A stretch of DNA of 64,000 nt. It comes from Glandiceps talaboti (taxonomy: Eukaryota > Hemichordata > Enteropneusta > Spengelidae). Below are positions 35,692 through 47,485 of the stretch, one piece after another. Position 1 is the stretch's first letter, and each line of letters opens with the position of its first letter. Under the pieces are notes generated by a model. That model did not search any database. It saw only the letters and a list, made by a program, of their open reading frames with translations, and was not told the DNA's origin. The position numbers and the translations under genes are program-made. Location: assembly GCF_964340395.1 (NCBI RefSeq), contig NC_135565.1, forward strand, positions 22,779,709 through 22,843,708. Direction: 5' to 3'.

Positions 35692-36044
35692 TTGATTTTA
35701 ACTTGTCGGTTTTTATACATTGTGAATTATTTCAATTGGTCAGTTTTACACTTAGTCCCTTTTTGTGTGCTGTTATTTTCTTTACTTTATTGCAATTTTT
35801 TAAACTTCAGTCTGTTCAACGCGCTGAGACGCATGTGTAGGGCGTTTTCTTACAAGAAATAAATAAAATAATACTCAGTGGCGACCTTGCCAAACGAATT
35901 GGAGAAATAACGATTGAAGAAATGTAATATCATGTTTAGTTGAGGTAACGCATGCGAATCTGTTGAGCAATTTTGAAGCGTGCATTTATGCGTATAACAT
36001 ATTATCACAACAATGTAAATGAAATAAGTAAATATATATATAGA

Positions 36045-36210
<166 letters not shown>

Positions 36211-36601
36211 TGTGATAATGAAGTGATAATGAAGTGTGAACTACGGTTACAAGTGTGAACTATGAAGTGGGAAGGATGAAGTATGAAATATGAAACAGCC
36301 TTCAGAAATTGACCCCAATAGACTTCCATACGTTACAGTTGTTTTAGAAAACTACTTATACATCTGTTGAATTTCTAAAGTAATAATTTGTCAAAGACTC
36401 TGATAACATTACTACCAGAAGTACGTCTCCAGAGCTCTAGTATATTAATTCAGATCTGACAATCATCGTCGTAAACTACACAGCCTCTTTTACGGCACCG
36501 TCCGAGATGCACTTGATATTTCGCAGTGTCGTGGAAGAATTATCAGCTCTGTTTTGCGAGAATGTCATCAAATCTTAATATTAATATTAAATTCATCTTA
36601 C

Positions 36602-36755
36602 CTAGTTTAATAGCCACTTCATCGCAATGTTCACCTTTATAAATATCCGACTGACAAAGACAAATGTAACCTTTCTCATTGCAATCTGCCTGACACACAG
36701 CTGGTTCTGAACATGGTGATGATGCACACGACCCTGTGTCAATCTGGTCGGACTC
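36602..36755 (-). CDS. exon 2: EGF-like domain
   Basis: Fifty-one codons plus one base, phase 0 to 1. Acceptor TTTCTATACAAG, donor CTAG|GTAAGA. The peptide has CASSPCSEPAVC, then GYICLCQSDIYKGEHC, the C1-x4-C2-x5-C3 and C4-x-C5-x8/9-C6 spacing of EGF. One extra Cys lies between C3 and C4. It follows the signal-peptide exon directly, so it is the first extracellular module. Confidence 0.85.
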
Positions 36756-39143
36756 CTTGTATAGAAAGACAAATAGAATATATTACTGCCCACCTTGTAG
36801 CATTATTAGCCTCCAGTTATTGAGTGGACACTCATAAGATGCCCACTTCTTAAGTCAATGCATTTTAAATGATTTTTTTTCAAATCAATTAACAAATAAC
36901 ACACTGTCAACAGCATTCCATTTGAGCCCCTCCCACCCCACCCCACCCCATAATGTTTATCGCATTTATTAACATTTTTTGTGAAAATAGATAGAATATA
37001 AGGACGATCACCAACTGCTCTGCTAGGTTTAGGACTTCTAGTTTGAGTGATGGAGGTATAATTGCACTGTGTCTCAATTTATATTGACACAAGTGAGTTT
37101 GGTATGCAAGTATTTTCAACAAATTTCCCTACTTTTTAAAATTTGAATGGCAAATCATGATTGAAAAAATACCTTCCGAATTCAACTTACTAATTGTTTA
37201 ATTATGTTGTCCATATTCAACATTACCAATTGATGTTAATCTATAAATGATCCAATTCATGTAAACCTTTCAATACACCAAAGTGATATAAAACAACTCA
37301 CAACTCTCACCGCCATTATTGTTTACTGTAAACCCTATGCTAACACATTGTCGATCTCCTTGTAATTCGTATTAGAATTGTTTTAATAGTTCACATTAAA
37401 GAGGCACAGCTGGGTTTATTCTTTTTGACGCTGTATTTTGCTGCATATTTAAAAGGTCCCAAATTATTATTCTTTCAGAAGCATAAATTAAACTTACTTA
37501 TGTATCACTTGAAATTGACTGAACTTAAACCTGGTATTTAGACTATAATTTGTAAACGATCCGATGACGTAATTTATTATACGCACAAAAAATCAAGGAA
37601 ATTTCTACTATCCAATCAATTATTCTAACAATGTCAGAAGATAATTGTGACGTCATAGAAGGCATACGTCGACATTAAAATTATAGTAGAATAGTTTAAT
37701 CAAAGTTTTGTGTTTGCACTGGAGTAAAGATCTTACAAACTCAACTTCACCTAGCTTGTGCAACTTTAACTATGGTAACCAAGAAAACAAATGATAGAAA
37801 AATGAATTACCTTTCACAACATTATGGCAGTATCGTGACAGGAGGTCATTGCGGTACAATTTCACAGTTAAGTTAATTTTGTTATGTGGATAATATCTGC
37901 AACTCGTTTGCAGTACTAGTATACGTACATTTGGATGATTACATCGCCTTCCACACTGTTACGTTTCATTTTACGAGCACAAAAAGGTTAATTGCCATGG
38001 TTACTAATCAATTCATTGCATTGTTAATATACAAGGTTAGTAACTGGTCGTACCTCCTAGTCCTCCTATCAATATGTTGATACTAGACAGGCACCTAGGG
38101 GGTACGACTAGATAACGATATATCTGAACAGGGCAATGGATATGCTACATGCATGGTTACTGAAACTTGCAATCATCTCACTTACGATAGAGGGTCTTTA
38201 ATGAATTCTCAAAATTCGAGAGTCTATGGCATTCAAGTCCATTTTAAAAGACCGTGTGAGTTCAATTATATGTTGAAACGTTATTTTCGTTCTTTTACGT
38301 ATAAATAATTACTATATGTCCATAAAGACGTAGATATATTGATTCACAATACCATGTCATTGATCATAACCATCCTTAAGTCAAAACCACAATTGCTATC
38401 GACATGTACCAGTTTATTTCAGTCACTGAAAATAAGAAATGATTACTAGGGCGTACAGCTCTGGAATTGAATAAAGGTGGTATAATCTTACAAGTACAGT
38501 CGTTTACCCTCTGCGTGTGAGGCGCCTAACGAAATTAATTTGAGTCTATCTCTGAGGGGGTAATAAAACCTGTAATTCAATCTTTAAAAATGTTCCTGTG
38601 TCCCAAAATAGTGAATGCATATGTCAGAAGTCGAATGTGGTCATCACTTGACAAAAGGGGAGTTTATATTATGCAATATTGTCCGTGTCATGTTAAGGTG
38701 TGTGCAGTGTATAAATCTACAGTACAGATTGAGTACACTTGGATATGATGAACTAGGCGCATGGCAAGTTCTTGAATATGTTACAGATCAATATTATGCG
38801 AAATTAGTCATAAAACAGAATTGGTTGTAATTGAATTTGTCTTTGAGGTATACAGCAGTAAATATCGTATTCGGGTGTCTGGATAACCCACGTATCAACA
38901 CTGACTGAGAGAAGTTTACCTTTGATAATGTCGGGAACGGATTGTGTGAATCGTGTAAAAGGACAACACCCTTGCTGTCAATGACTACAGTTTGTCAAAA
39001 TATACTAGAGGAACTCGGTGAATTTACCATTGAGGAGAGGGGCAGAGTATTGTCAACCAACTAATTCGACATGCGTGGAATTAAGAATCTTTGATGAATT
39101 TCTAAAACGTAAAGCTTTATAAAGAAGTTTAATGTCGACTTAC
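36756..39143 (-). other. intron 1
   Basis: A 2.4-kb intron between signal peptide and EGF exons. AT-rich, with a C-rich stretch (36930-36950). I see no gene, large repeat or mobile element. Confidence 0.65.
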
Positions 39144-39263
39144 CCCATCTCCCTGTTCACAGTGTTCAGCAGTGACGTCACTGTTCTCAGAATGAGCCAC
39201 CAGTCTCTCCAAAAGCAACACAAAAAATGGCAACAGTAACAAAACGTGTCGATGCACATGCAT
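39144..39263 (-). CDS. exon 1: start codon and signal peptide
   Basis: ATG at 39263 opens MHVHRHVLLLLPFFVLLLER, a short basic start followed by a strong hydrophobic core, then LVAHSENSDV with a likely cleavage site near residues 23-25. Forty codons end at donor GGG|GTAAGT, phase 0, matching exon 2. An in-frame upstream ATG-like extension to 39311 lacks signal-peptide character. Confidence 0.85.
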
Positions 39264-39356
39264 TATACTATTACTAGCAAAGAAGTTTTCTTTTCTGTTG
39301 ATCAGGAGCACCCCTTACAATCGACTACATGGTCGATAGTAGGTAGGACACAGTTA

Positions 39357-39410
39357 TCACGTGATCCGTGCTGATGTATGATCCGTTCTGACACATATAC
39401 ATATATATGC
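39357..39410 (-). promoter_or_regulatory. putative promoter of the lectin gene
   Basis: On the minus strand a GCATATATATGTATA stretch (39410-39396) lies about 140 nt before the ATG. A CACGTG E-box inside ATCACGTGAT (39358-39363) lies between them. The arrangement fits a TATA promoter starting near 39370 but is not proof. Confidence 0.4.
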
Positions 39411-39925
39411 AAAACCTTTAAATGCACTACCCGACAAAGATGTACTTAGAGGATTGTCAGATACATCCACGGTAGGATTAGTCTATACGTATTGGTAGAT
39501 TTTAATATAAAGAATGAATTCTCGTCTCATTAGCATATTGTTCTTCAGGGTTTTCAAAACATTATAAATTATTTCAGAGTTAAACGAGGTGCCAACTATA
39601 GATTACCAGACATTAGTAATCTTTTCCTCTAGGGTCAAATTTGCCACTTTTTAAAATTGAAGAAAATGATGATTTTTGAAAATACTCCTGAGATTGGATA
39701 TGCTTATAAATAATGCAGATACGCCTATATACAAAAATGTACATGCAGCTGTCACACCGACTTTCCTTCTCTTCTTATGTATACTACGCAATGAATTCAG
39801 GGCATCAACCTATACGAAATATATTTTCGGCGATTACGATTTTATTCTTAACTAGTGTTTCATAAAATATCTAGGTATAAATCCCATGCCTATCGATAAA
39901 TAATCGATATTTATAAATCCGACTA

Positions 39926-40730
39926 AAGAAATCAGGCTGTAGGCAAACCATGATATGCATAAACTAAAACTATTGTTGATATACAACTATGGAAATCAGG
40001 CTGTAGGCAAACCATGATATGCATAAACTAAAACTATTGTTGATATACAACTATGGAAATCAGGCTGTAGGCAAACCATGATATGCATAAACTAAAACTA
40101 TTGTTGATATACAACTATGGAAATCAGGCTGTAGGCAAACCATGATATGCATAAACACTATACTAAAAGTCATATTTCACCATGTCTTTCCATCGGGGTA
40201 AATCTTTAGCAGAGGATGTGTAAATGTGGTGAGTATGAGACGAAGTGACACGTTTGACTTAATTTACCCCAGTGATCTTTCCCCTGGGGGTTGTAGGCAG
40301 TCAAAAGTGTCACTTCGTCTCGTACTACCCCTTGACAGAGATGGTAGTTAGGTGGGTCACAGTTAGGGTAAAGGTTGGGTAAATTGGATTTTTCGAATAG
40401 TGAAACTAAAACTATTGTTGATATACAACTTTGAAAATCAAGCTATAGACAAACTAAGATAGACACAAACTAAAACTATTGTTGATATACTACTATGGAA
40501 ATCACACTATAGACAAACTAAGATAGACATAAACTAAAACTATTGTTGATATACTACTATGGAAATCAAGCTATAGACAAACTAAGATAGACACAAACTA
40601 AAACTGTTGTTGAGATACTACTATGGAAATCATACTATAGACAAACTAAGATAGACACAAACTAAAACTATTGTTGATATACTACTATGGAAATCAGGCT
40701 ATAGACAAACTAAGATAGACACAAACTGTT
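39926..40730. repeat. 64-bp tandem array in two halves split by a fold-back insert
   Basis: Left half: four copies with ATCAGGCTGTAGGCAAACC at 39931, 39995, 40059 and 40123. Right half (about 40405-40730): copies with ATCAAGCTATAGACAAAC at the same 64-bp period. Between them lie about 250 unrelated bp with an inverted repeat (40229-40328). Confidence 0.9.
40229..40328. repeat. inverted repeat inside the 64-bp array
   Basis: GAGACGAAGTGACAC and its flanks (40229-40259) match the reverse complement of GTGTCACTTCGTCTC and its flanks (40299-40328) over about 30 bp with few mismatches. A smaller pair GGGGTAAAT / ATTTACCCC lies outside and inside the arms. Confidence 0.8.
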
Positions 40731-42705
40731 GTCTGTGGTGGATTACACAAGGCAAGTGATTGATAGCGGTGCCTTGGTTATGTATGTGCTACTTTTATTT
40801 GAAATTATGTTATTTGGTATAAAAATTAACGTTAAATAGTATAGTATCATTGTAAACTACTGTCGCCAATATGTGTGTGTGAACTGTCGATTCAACTCAT
40901 CGTCGTAAACTATACTGTCGCCCCGGCTCTGTCCCTTTTATTGCAATCCTATCTACATATACGCTCCGATCCCCGGTGGAAAATATACTCAGGCAGGCGT
41001 ATGACGATTTATCTACGAAACTGATTTTTCAGGAGAATTTCTGTTACAAAGATGAAAAGAGACAGGCATGCAAAGGACTGAATTCATGAAATAAAGATAT
41101 GACATAAAATACAAGTCTGGGGGATAAATTTAAAACTATAATAACTGCAACTGGACCACAATGTTTTGTTCAATGAGCTGTATACATAATACAGAAAGAA
41201 AACGTGTTGAATTTGTATTTCAACTTAAAATACAAAATCTATACAATTTAAAGTACCGACCCTAAAATCTGTGCCACCATCAAAGTTTCACACAAAACGT
41301 AATCTACATTCATGACCTAGTCTGGGTTACTCAACCTCACCGCTGGTGGCTCACTCCGGATCCATCTCAAGCTTTGCGATGCGGGGTCACGGTGGAGAGT
41401 CTGGGATCCAGGGAAAGTACACGGTGATCGCTGTGACTGAAAATTTGTGGCCAAGGTTGTGTCGTGATATTGTTTATTTAATGAGCACTGCCATATCGAA
41501 ATAAGTAAAAAAATGAATGATGGTGCCGGCGGCTAAACAAGCTTTCGCTAAAACTTTAAACCAATCTCTCTACCATGGAAATCGATTACTGATAATAACA
41601 GATAATTAACAGATACAATGCCTTCTTTTTTATAACTAATTGAGAAAATTTAGCAAATATATCGTTAGTTGGTTGGTTGGTTGGTTGGTTGGTTGGTTGG
41701 TTGATAAAAATGTCTCAGTAGCAGTCATCAGTGCAGGTTTAAATAGCTGAGGATCACCTAAACATGTGAACACACATGAAGTTTAACTTCACGGCTTCGC
41801 TTACTTCCGGCTCTTAAAGAAAATTGTGGTGGGGGTGGGGGTAGGGGTGGGGTGGGGGTAGGGGTGGGGAGATCATTGCCAAAGAAACTGTATGCTTACA
41901 CGAAATTAATCATATATAATATACATTTCTCAGTATTTGAGCTGGTAAACTGCAAGCTTCAATCTGTGATTGTAACACGAGGAAATAAATTGCATGGCGC
42001 CCTCATCATTTTGAAAATATTTGCTTTTGTTTTTATTCTTAACTGCAACACTTTTTCATGTTTTTCAAATTAACTTTTGTTCCAAACACAACTTGAAAAT
42101 TTTACCTGAAATTTTCCACTGCACACTTCAGTCTTTGTTAACAGATTGACCCACTGTTCAGTACATGTTACCATATGTGGACATTTGGGCCTAATAAGGG
42201 GTCATGTCTTTGTTATGTGTCATATCATTACCAACCATTCTAATGGAAATGAAATGATTTATAGAAAATCATGAAGCTTAAAAAATTAGTTATAAATCCT
42301 CAGAATTATCGAAAGTTTCACTTCTATGATAAAAAAATATGAAACAAAACAGAATTCAAAAGGAGTGACACTGAGTCATTCACACACTGTACTTGTAGCC
42401 ACCAAAGTAATTTAGAGTAGTTCATGGTAGCCTCAAGACTTCAGTAGTACAAATAACTGATACCAGGAAATTTTGATTTCATTTCTGTCTTTAAATGGTG
42501 TCTAATTTGATTCTACATTTTCTGTTTATTTTCAGTCTATTTTTTGTTGTTTAAAGGCCACTCAGTTAGGTTATAGTTGCATACGTATCAACAAATTGTG
42601 ATTTTACTCAGAAAATTGTCATTATTTCTGTAAATTGTTGATACAGCAGCTAGTGGTGAAGGTGATGCTTACCAGATGCTTATGCTGGTAATGTCATTGT
42701 TAATT

Positions 42706-42747
<42 letters not shown>

Positions 42748-43541
42748 TAAATGATAAAACACCTTTACTATGACGAACAAACAATGTGGAACAACATATT
42801 CCAAGATCTTGTTTGTAATTCAATGAATTGCAACTAATTTAAAAGTTTGTAAAATGTTGTTATTGTCCGTACAATAACAGAAGTTTTAGATATTTTTCAG
42901 CTTTTTAAATTGAATAACAAACACGGACTTTATTGATGTTGTTGTTTTATATTTTTCAAGTATGAAAATATGTGGTAAAATTGTTTTATGATCAATATGG
43001 CCCCACTTTAAGTTTGGGATGTCATTTGCATCATATGTACTTTATATTGAATAACTTATTATGGATTTACAAAATAATACATTTATTGGTAGCGTATGTC
43101 ATATTCTAGCAGTGGTATTTGATGAGTTTGTTTGGTTTCATAAACAACAACAAAATCAAAGCGAAACAAACACGAGAAGAGCTGGTTGTGGTAAATTCAG
43201 TACATTGCTATTGATGTACCCTACATTTTAGTTCCTATCAAAGTAAACTAAAATCGGACTACAAATTATTTCTTATTGTCATCTACAAAGCTCAAGGGAC
43301 CCTGGGACAAGATGAACAACAAGCACTTTCTGTTTCGGCATGCACACAACTACGCAAAGCATTTTGGATGATAGCATCTGCGCATCCTTGTCTGCGCATA
43401 CAGCTGTCCAGCGCCATCAAGACCTGATACCGGCCGAAAAATCACCTCAAATAACCACGTTTTCGCCTGAAAAGTTATGATCACAGTACTTGGTGGTGGA
43501 TCAGATATCAAACGTCGGTAAACCAGGAAGTTGTCTGTGCC

Positions 43542-43558
43542 ATGGATTGGTTAATGGG
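43542..43558 (+). CDS. possible first coding exon of a long plus-strand gene
   Basis: GCCATGG, a strong start context, opens MDWLM and one split Gly codon before donor GG|GTGAGT (phase 2). Upstream sequence has GCGCATCCTTGTCTGCGCAT-like GC-rich words. Seventeen coding bases are weak evidence. The product is unknown and linkage to the exons at 51.8 and 52.6 kb is speculative. Confidence 0.25.
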
Positions 43559-44834
43559 GTGAGTAGACGATCAGAATGATTAATTGATAATGAGAGAGAG
43601 AGTGAATTTAGTTTCTGTACCACCGTCCGTCTACACACACGACGACTTGCGACTCTTGCACCAATAGACCTCCGTTCCTTCGTAACATACCTTTACACGA
43701 GTGAAATTCAATAATGTTTTCCTATAATATTAATAGACGTGTGCATCTTACCTTATTGATTGTTAAGGGGAAGTACTTCAGATTATTATTACAGACGACT
43801 ACGGACACGGCCTTGACATTCCCCCTTGGGAGGCCTTAGTTTGCGTAAATTGTATGTAAACACAAAACAGTGCTTCTCTGTCCATATTTACAATTGCTGA
43901 AGGATGGGGTCGTTCACACACATAGCGTATACAACTGTAAATTATATAACAGTGGTCCCGCGATATTAGCTTTCATAATTGTTTGGCAAAGTAATTCTTT
44001 TTATTGATATTCCATTATTACGATATGGCGAGACAGTCAATGTATGAAATTACTATATTAGCTAAGTCAGTCGTGCGTTATATGAATGATAACTTACATG
44101 CTTATTATGTATTACAAACACGTGCACGTCGACACACAAGGCCCCCAGGGACAAGGCTTACAGGCCTGGTGTTCTCGAACTCACTACGTGTCTGTGTTGA
44201 GGCAATGGGATGGGGTGGGGGTGAAAGAAAGGAATCGCTCTGCTGCATGAGGACAGGATTCAAAGTTTTGTTGTTGTTTGTCCCAGTCCAAGTTAATGTT
44301 TGTTTGTTGATGTTGTTTCAATGGGGAGGGGAGGAGTTTTGAACGAAGTCAATGATGGTGCAGAGTGAAAAGCAAAATTAATATATTTGGTAATATTATT
44401 AAATAATAATAGAAGACGTGATACTGATAGTATGACAGAATACAATGGAATGAAAATTAATTTAGAAAGTGGAGTTTTAATGAATTGCAATTGTCTACTT
44501 AATTAGTTGTATTCAAATTAACATAAGATCATATTTAACAGTATATTAAACTTTATTTTCATTTTGTACCAGATTTTGAATATTATCAGATTTGTGTAAA
44601 ATCTGAGACTTTCCCAGTCACGACTCCTATAGGATCCTACATGTACATGTATCTGGTTAGGTTAGGGATAGAAATAGACTCCCTAGCATAAACCAGATTT
44701 GTTAGGTTAGGGATAGAAATAAACTCCCTAGCATAAACCAGATTTGTATTGTCATCAATAACATTAAATGGATAGACAGACAACCATTCAACCACTAGGT
44801 TCATTACATCCTCATTTCAATTTGTCCCATTTCA

Positions 44835-46545
44835 CCTCTCCTCAGTGTCAACTCCTCCCATTTCACCTCACCTCAGTATCAACTCCTCCCATTTCACCTC
44901 ACCTCAGTGTCAACTCCTCACATTTCACCTCACCTCAGTATCAACTCGTCCCATTTCACCTCACCTCAGTGTCAACTCGTCCCATTTCACCTCACTTCAG
45001 TATCAACTCGTCCCATTTCACCTCACCTCAGTGTCAACTCCTCCCATTTCACCTCACCTCAGTATCAACTCGTCCCATTTCACCTCACCTCAGTATCAAC
45101 TCGTCCCATTTCACCTCACCTCAGTGTCAACTCGTCCCATTTCACCTCACTTCAGTATCAACTCGTCCCATTTCACCTCACCTCAGTGTCAACTCCTCCC
45201 ATTTCACCTCACCTCAGTATCAACTCGTCCCATTTCACCTCACCTCAGTGTCAACTCCTCCCATTTCACCTCACCTCAGTATCAACTCGTCCCATTTCAC
45301 CTCACTTCAGTATCAACTCCTCCCATTTCACCTCACCTCAGTATCAACTCCTCCCATTTCACCTCACCTCAGTATCAACTCCTCACATTTCACCTCACCT
45401 CAGTATCAACTCGTCCCATTTCACCTCACCTCAGTATCAACTCCTCCCATTTCACCTCACCTCAGTATCAACTCCTCCCATTTCACCTCACCTCAGTGTC
45501 AACTCCTCCCATTTCACCTCACCTCAGTATCAACTCCTCACATTTCACCTCACCTCAGTATCAACTCGTCCCATTTCACCTCACCTCAGTGTCAACTCCT
45601 CCCATTTCACCTCACCTCAGTATCAACTCCTCCCATTTCACCTCACCTCAGTATCAACTCGTCCCATTTCACCTCACTTCAGTATCAACTCGTCCCATTT
45701 CACCTCACCTCAGTGTCAACTCCTCCCATTTCACCTCACCTCAGTATCAACTCGTCCCATTTCACCTCACCTCAGTATCAACTCCTCCCATTTCACCTCA
45801 CCTCAGTATCAACTCGTCCCATTTCACCTCACCTCAGTATCAACTCGTCCCATTTCACCTCACCTCAGTGTCAACTCCTCCCATTTCACCTCACCTCAGT
45901 GTCAACTCCTCACATTTCACCTCACCTCAGTGTCAACTCGTCCCATTTCACCTCACCTCAGTGTCAACTCCTCCCATTTCACCTCACCTCAGTATCAACT
46001 CGTCCCATTTCACCTCACCTCAGTATCAACTCGTCCCATTTCACCTCACCTCAGTGTCAACTCCTCACATTTCACCTCACCTCAGTGTCAACTCGTCCCA
46101 TTTCACCTCACCTCAGTGTCAACTCCTCCCATTTCACCTCACCTCAGTATCAACTCGTCCCATTTCACCTCACTTCAGTATCAACTCGTCCCATTTCACC
46201 TCACCTCAGTGTCAACTCCTCCCATTTCACCTCACCTCAGTATCAACTCGTCCCATTTCACCTCACCTCAGTATCAACTCGTCCCATTTCACCTCACCTC
46301 AGTATCAACTCGTCCCATTTCACCTCACCTCAGTATCAACTCCTCCCATTTCACCTCACCTCAGTGTCAACTCCTCACATTTCACCTCACCTCAGTATCA
46401 ACTCCTCCCATTTCACCTCACCTCAGTATCAACTCACCCCAATTTCACCTCACCTCAGTATCAACTCCTCCCATTTCACCTCACCTCAGTATCAACTCGT
46501 CCCATTTCACCTCACCTCAGTGTCAACTCACCCCAATTTCAGTGC
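44835..46545. repeat. 31-bp minisatellite, about 55 copies
   Basis: Unit TCCCATTTCACCTCACCTCA plus GTATCAACTCG, 31 bp. Copies differ at a few fixed positions (GTA/GTG, CGT/CCT, CCC/CAC, ACC/ACT). Because 31 is not divisible by three and no frame of the unit has a stop, all three plus-strand frames stay open for about 570-596 codons with the same peptide motifs. These are not genes. Confidence 0.97.
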
Positions 46546-46815
46546 TTTGGATTTCTGAGCTGATTGTTACATTTGCAGTATCTGTAAAAGGTCTGGTTTC
46601 CTACCAAAACATGGGAGGCCATAAAGAAAAGTCAGTATATTGGATGTGTAGTGTTTTTAACGTGATACTATGGCAACATCTTTTATAACTAAAATGCACC
46701 TGTACTGTAAACCGTATTGCAAAGATCTGTAAATTACTTTACTACATGATTTTAAAAAAGTGAAGAGTTGAAAATGGGACGAGTTGAAATTGGGACAAAG
46801 TGAATCGCAATCAGT

Positions 46816-47485
46816 GCTTAACACTAATAACAGACAGCCCGTTACACTAATAACAGACACCCTGTTACACTAATAACACACCCTGTTACACTAACAACAG
46901 ACAGCCCATTACACTAATAACAGACACACCGTTACACTAATAACAGACACCCTGTTACACTAATAACAGACACCCTGTTACACTAATAACACACCCTGTT
47001 ACACTAACAACAGACAGCCCATTACACTAATAACAGACACACCGTTACACTAATAACAGACACCCTGTTACACTAATAACAGACACCCTGTTACACTAAT
47101 AACAGACACCCTGTTACACTAATAACACACCCTGTTACACTAACAACAGACAGCCCATTACACTAATAACAGACACACCGTTACACTAATAACACACCAT
47201 GTTACACTAATAACAGACACACCGTTACACTAATAACAGACACACCGTTACACTAATAACAGACACCCTGTTACACTAATAACAGACACACCGTTACACT
47301 AATAACAGACACCCTGTTACACTAATAACAGACACACCGTTACACTAATAACAGACACCCTGTTACACTAATAACAGACACACCGTTACACTAATAACAG
47401 ACACCCTGTTACACTAATAACAGACACCCTGTTACACTAATAACAGACACACCGTTACACTAATAACAGACACCCTGTTACACTC
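46816..47485. repeat. 23-bp minisatellite with 21- and 24-bp variants
   Basis: Main unit TTACACTAATAACAGACACC plus CTG. Variant units have AACACACCCTG or ACAACAGACAGCCCAT and occur in recurring blocks, so a higher-order pattern exists. The array ends at 47485 in TTACACTCTGG. Confidence 0.95.

Larger units (their letters stand above)
39411..43541. other. intergenic region with tandem arrays
   Basis: Holds a split 64-bp array (39926-40730) with a fold-back insert, (TTGG)n (41665-41704), a G-rich run (41826-41870) able to form G-quadruplexes, and (TTG)n (42707-42746). No gene is supported. The last 250 bp are less AT-rich and may be a promoter. Confidence 0.55.

Noticed and set aside
44768-46688. 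Three overlapping open frames of 572-596 codons
   Set aside because: All are readings of one 31-bp minisatellite whose unit lacks stops in every plus frame. There is no start context, splice site or domain.
44835-47485. CRISPR-like arrays
   Set aside because: Units are contiguous with no unique spacers; these are eukaryotic minisatellites.
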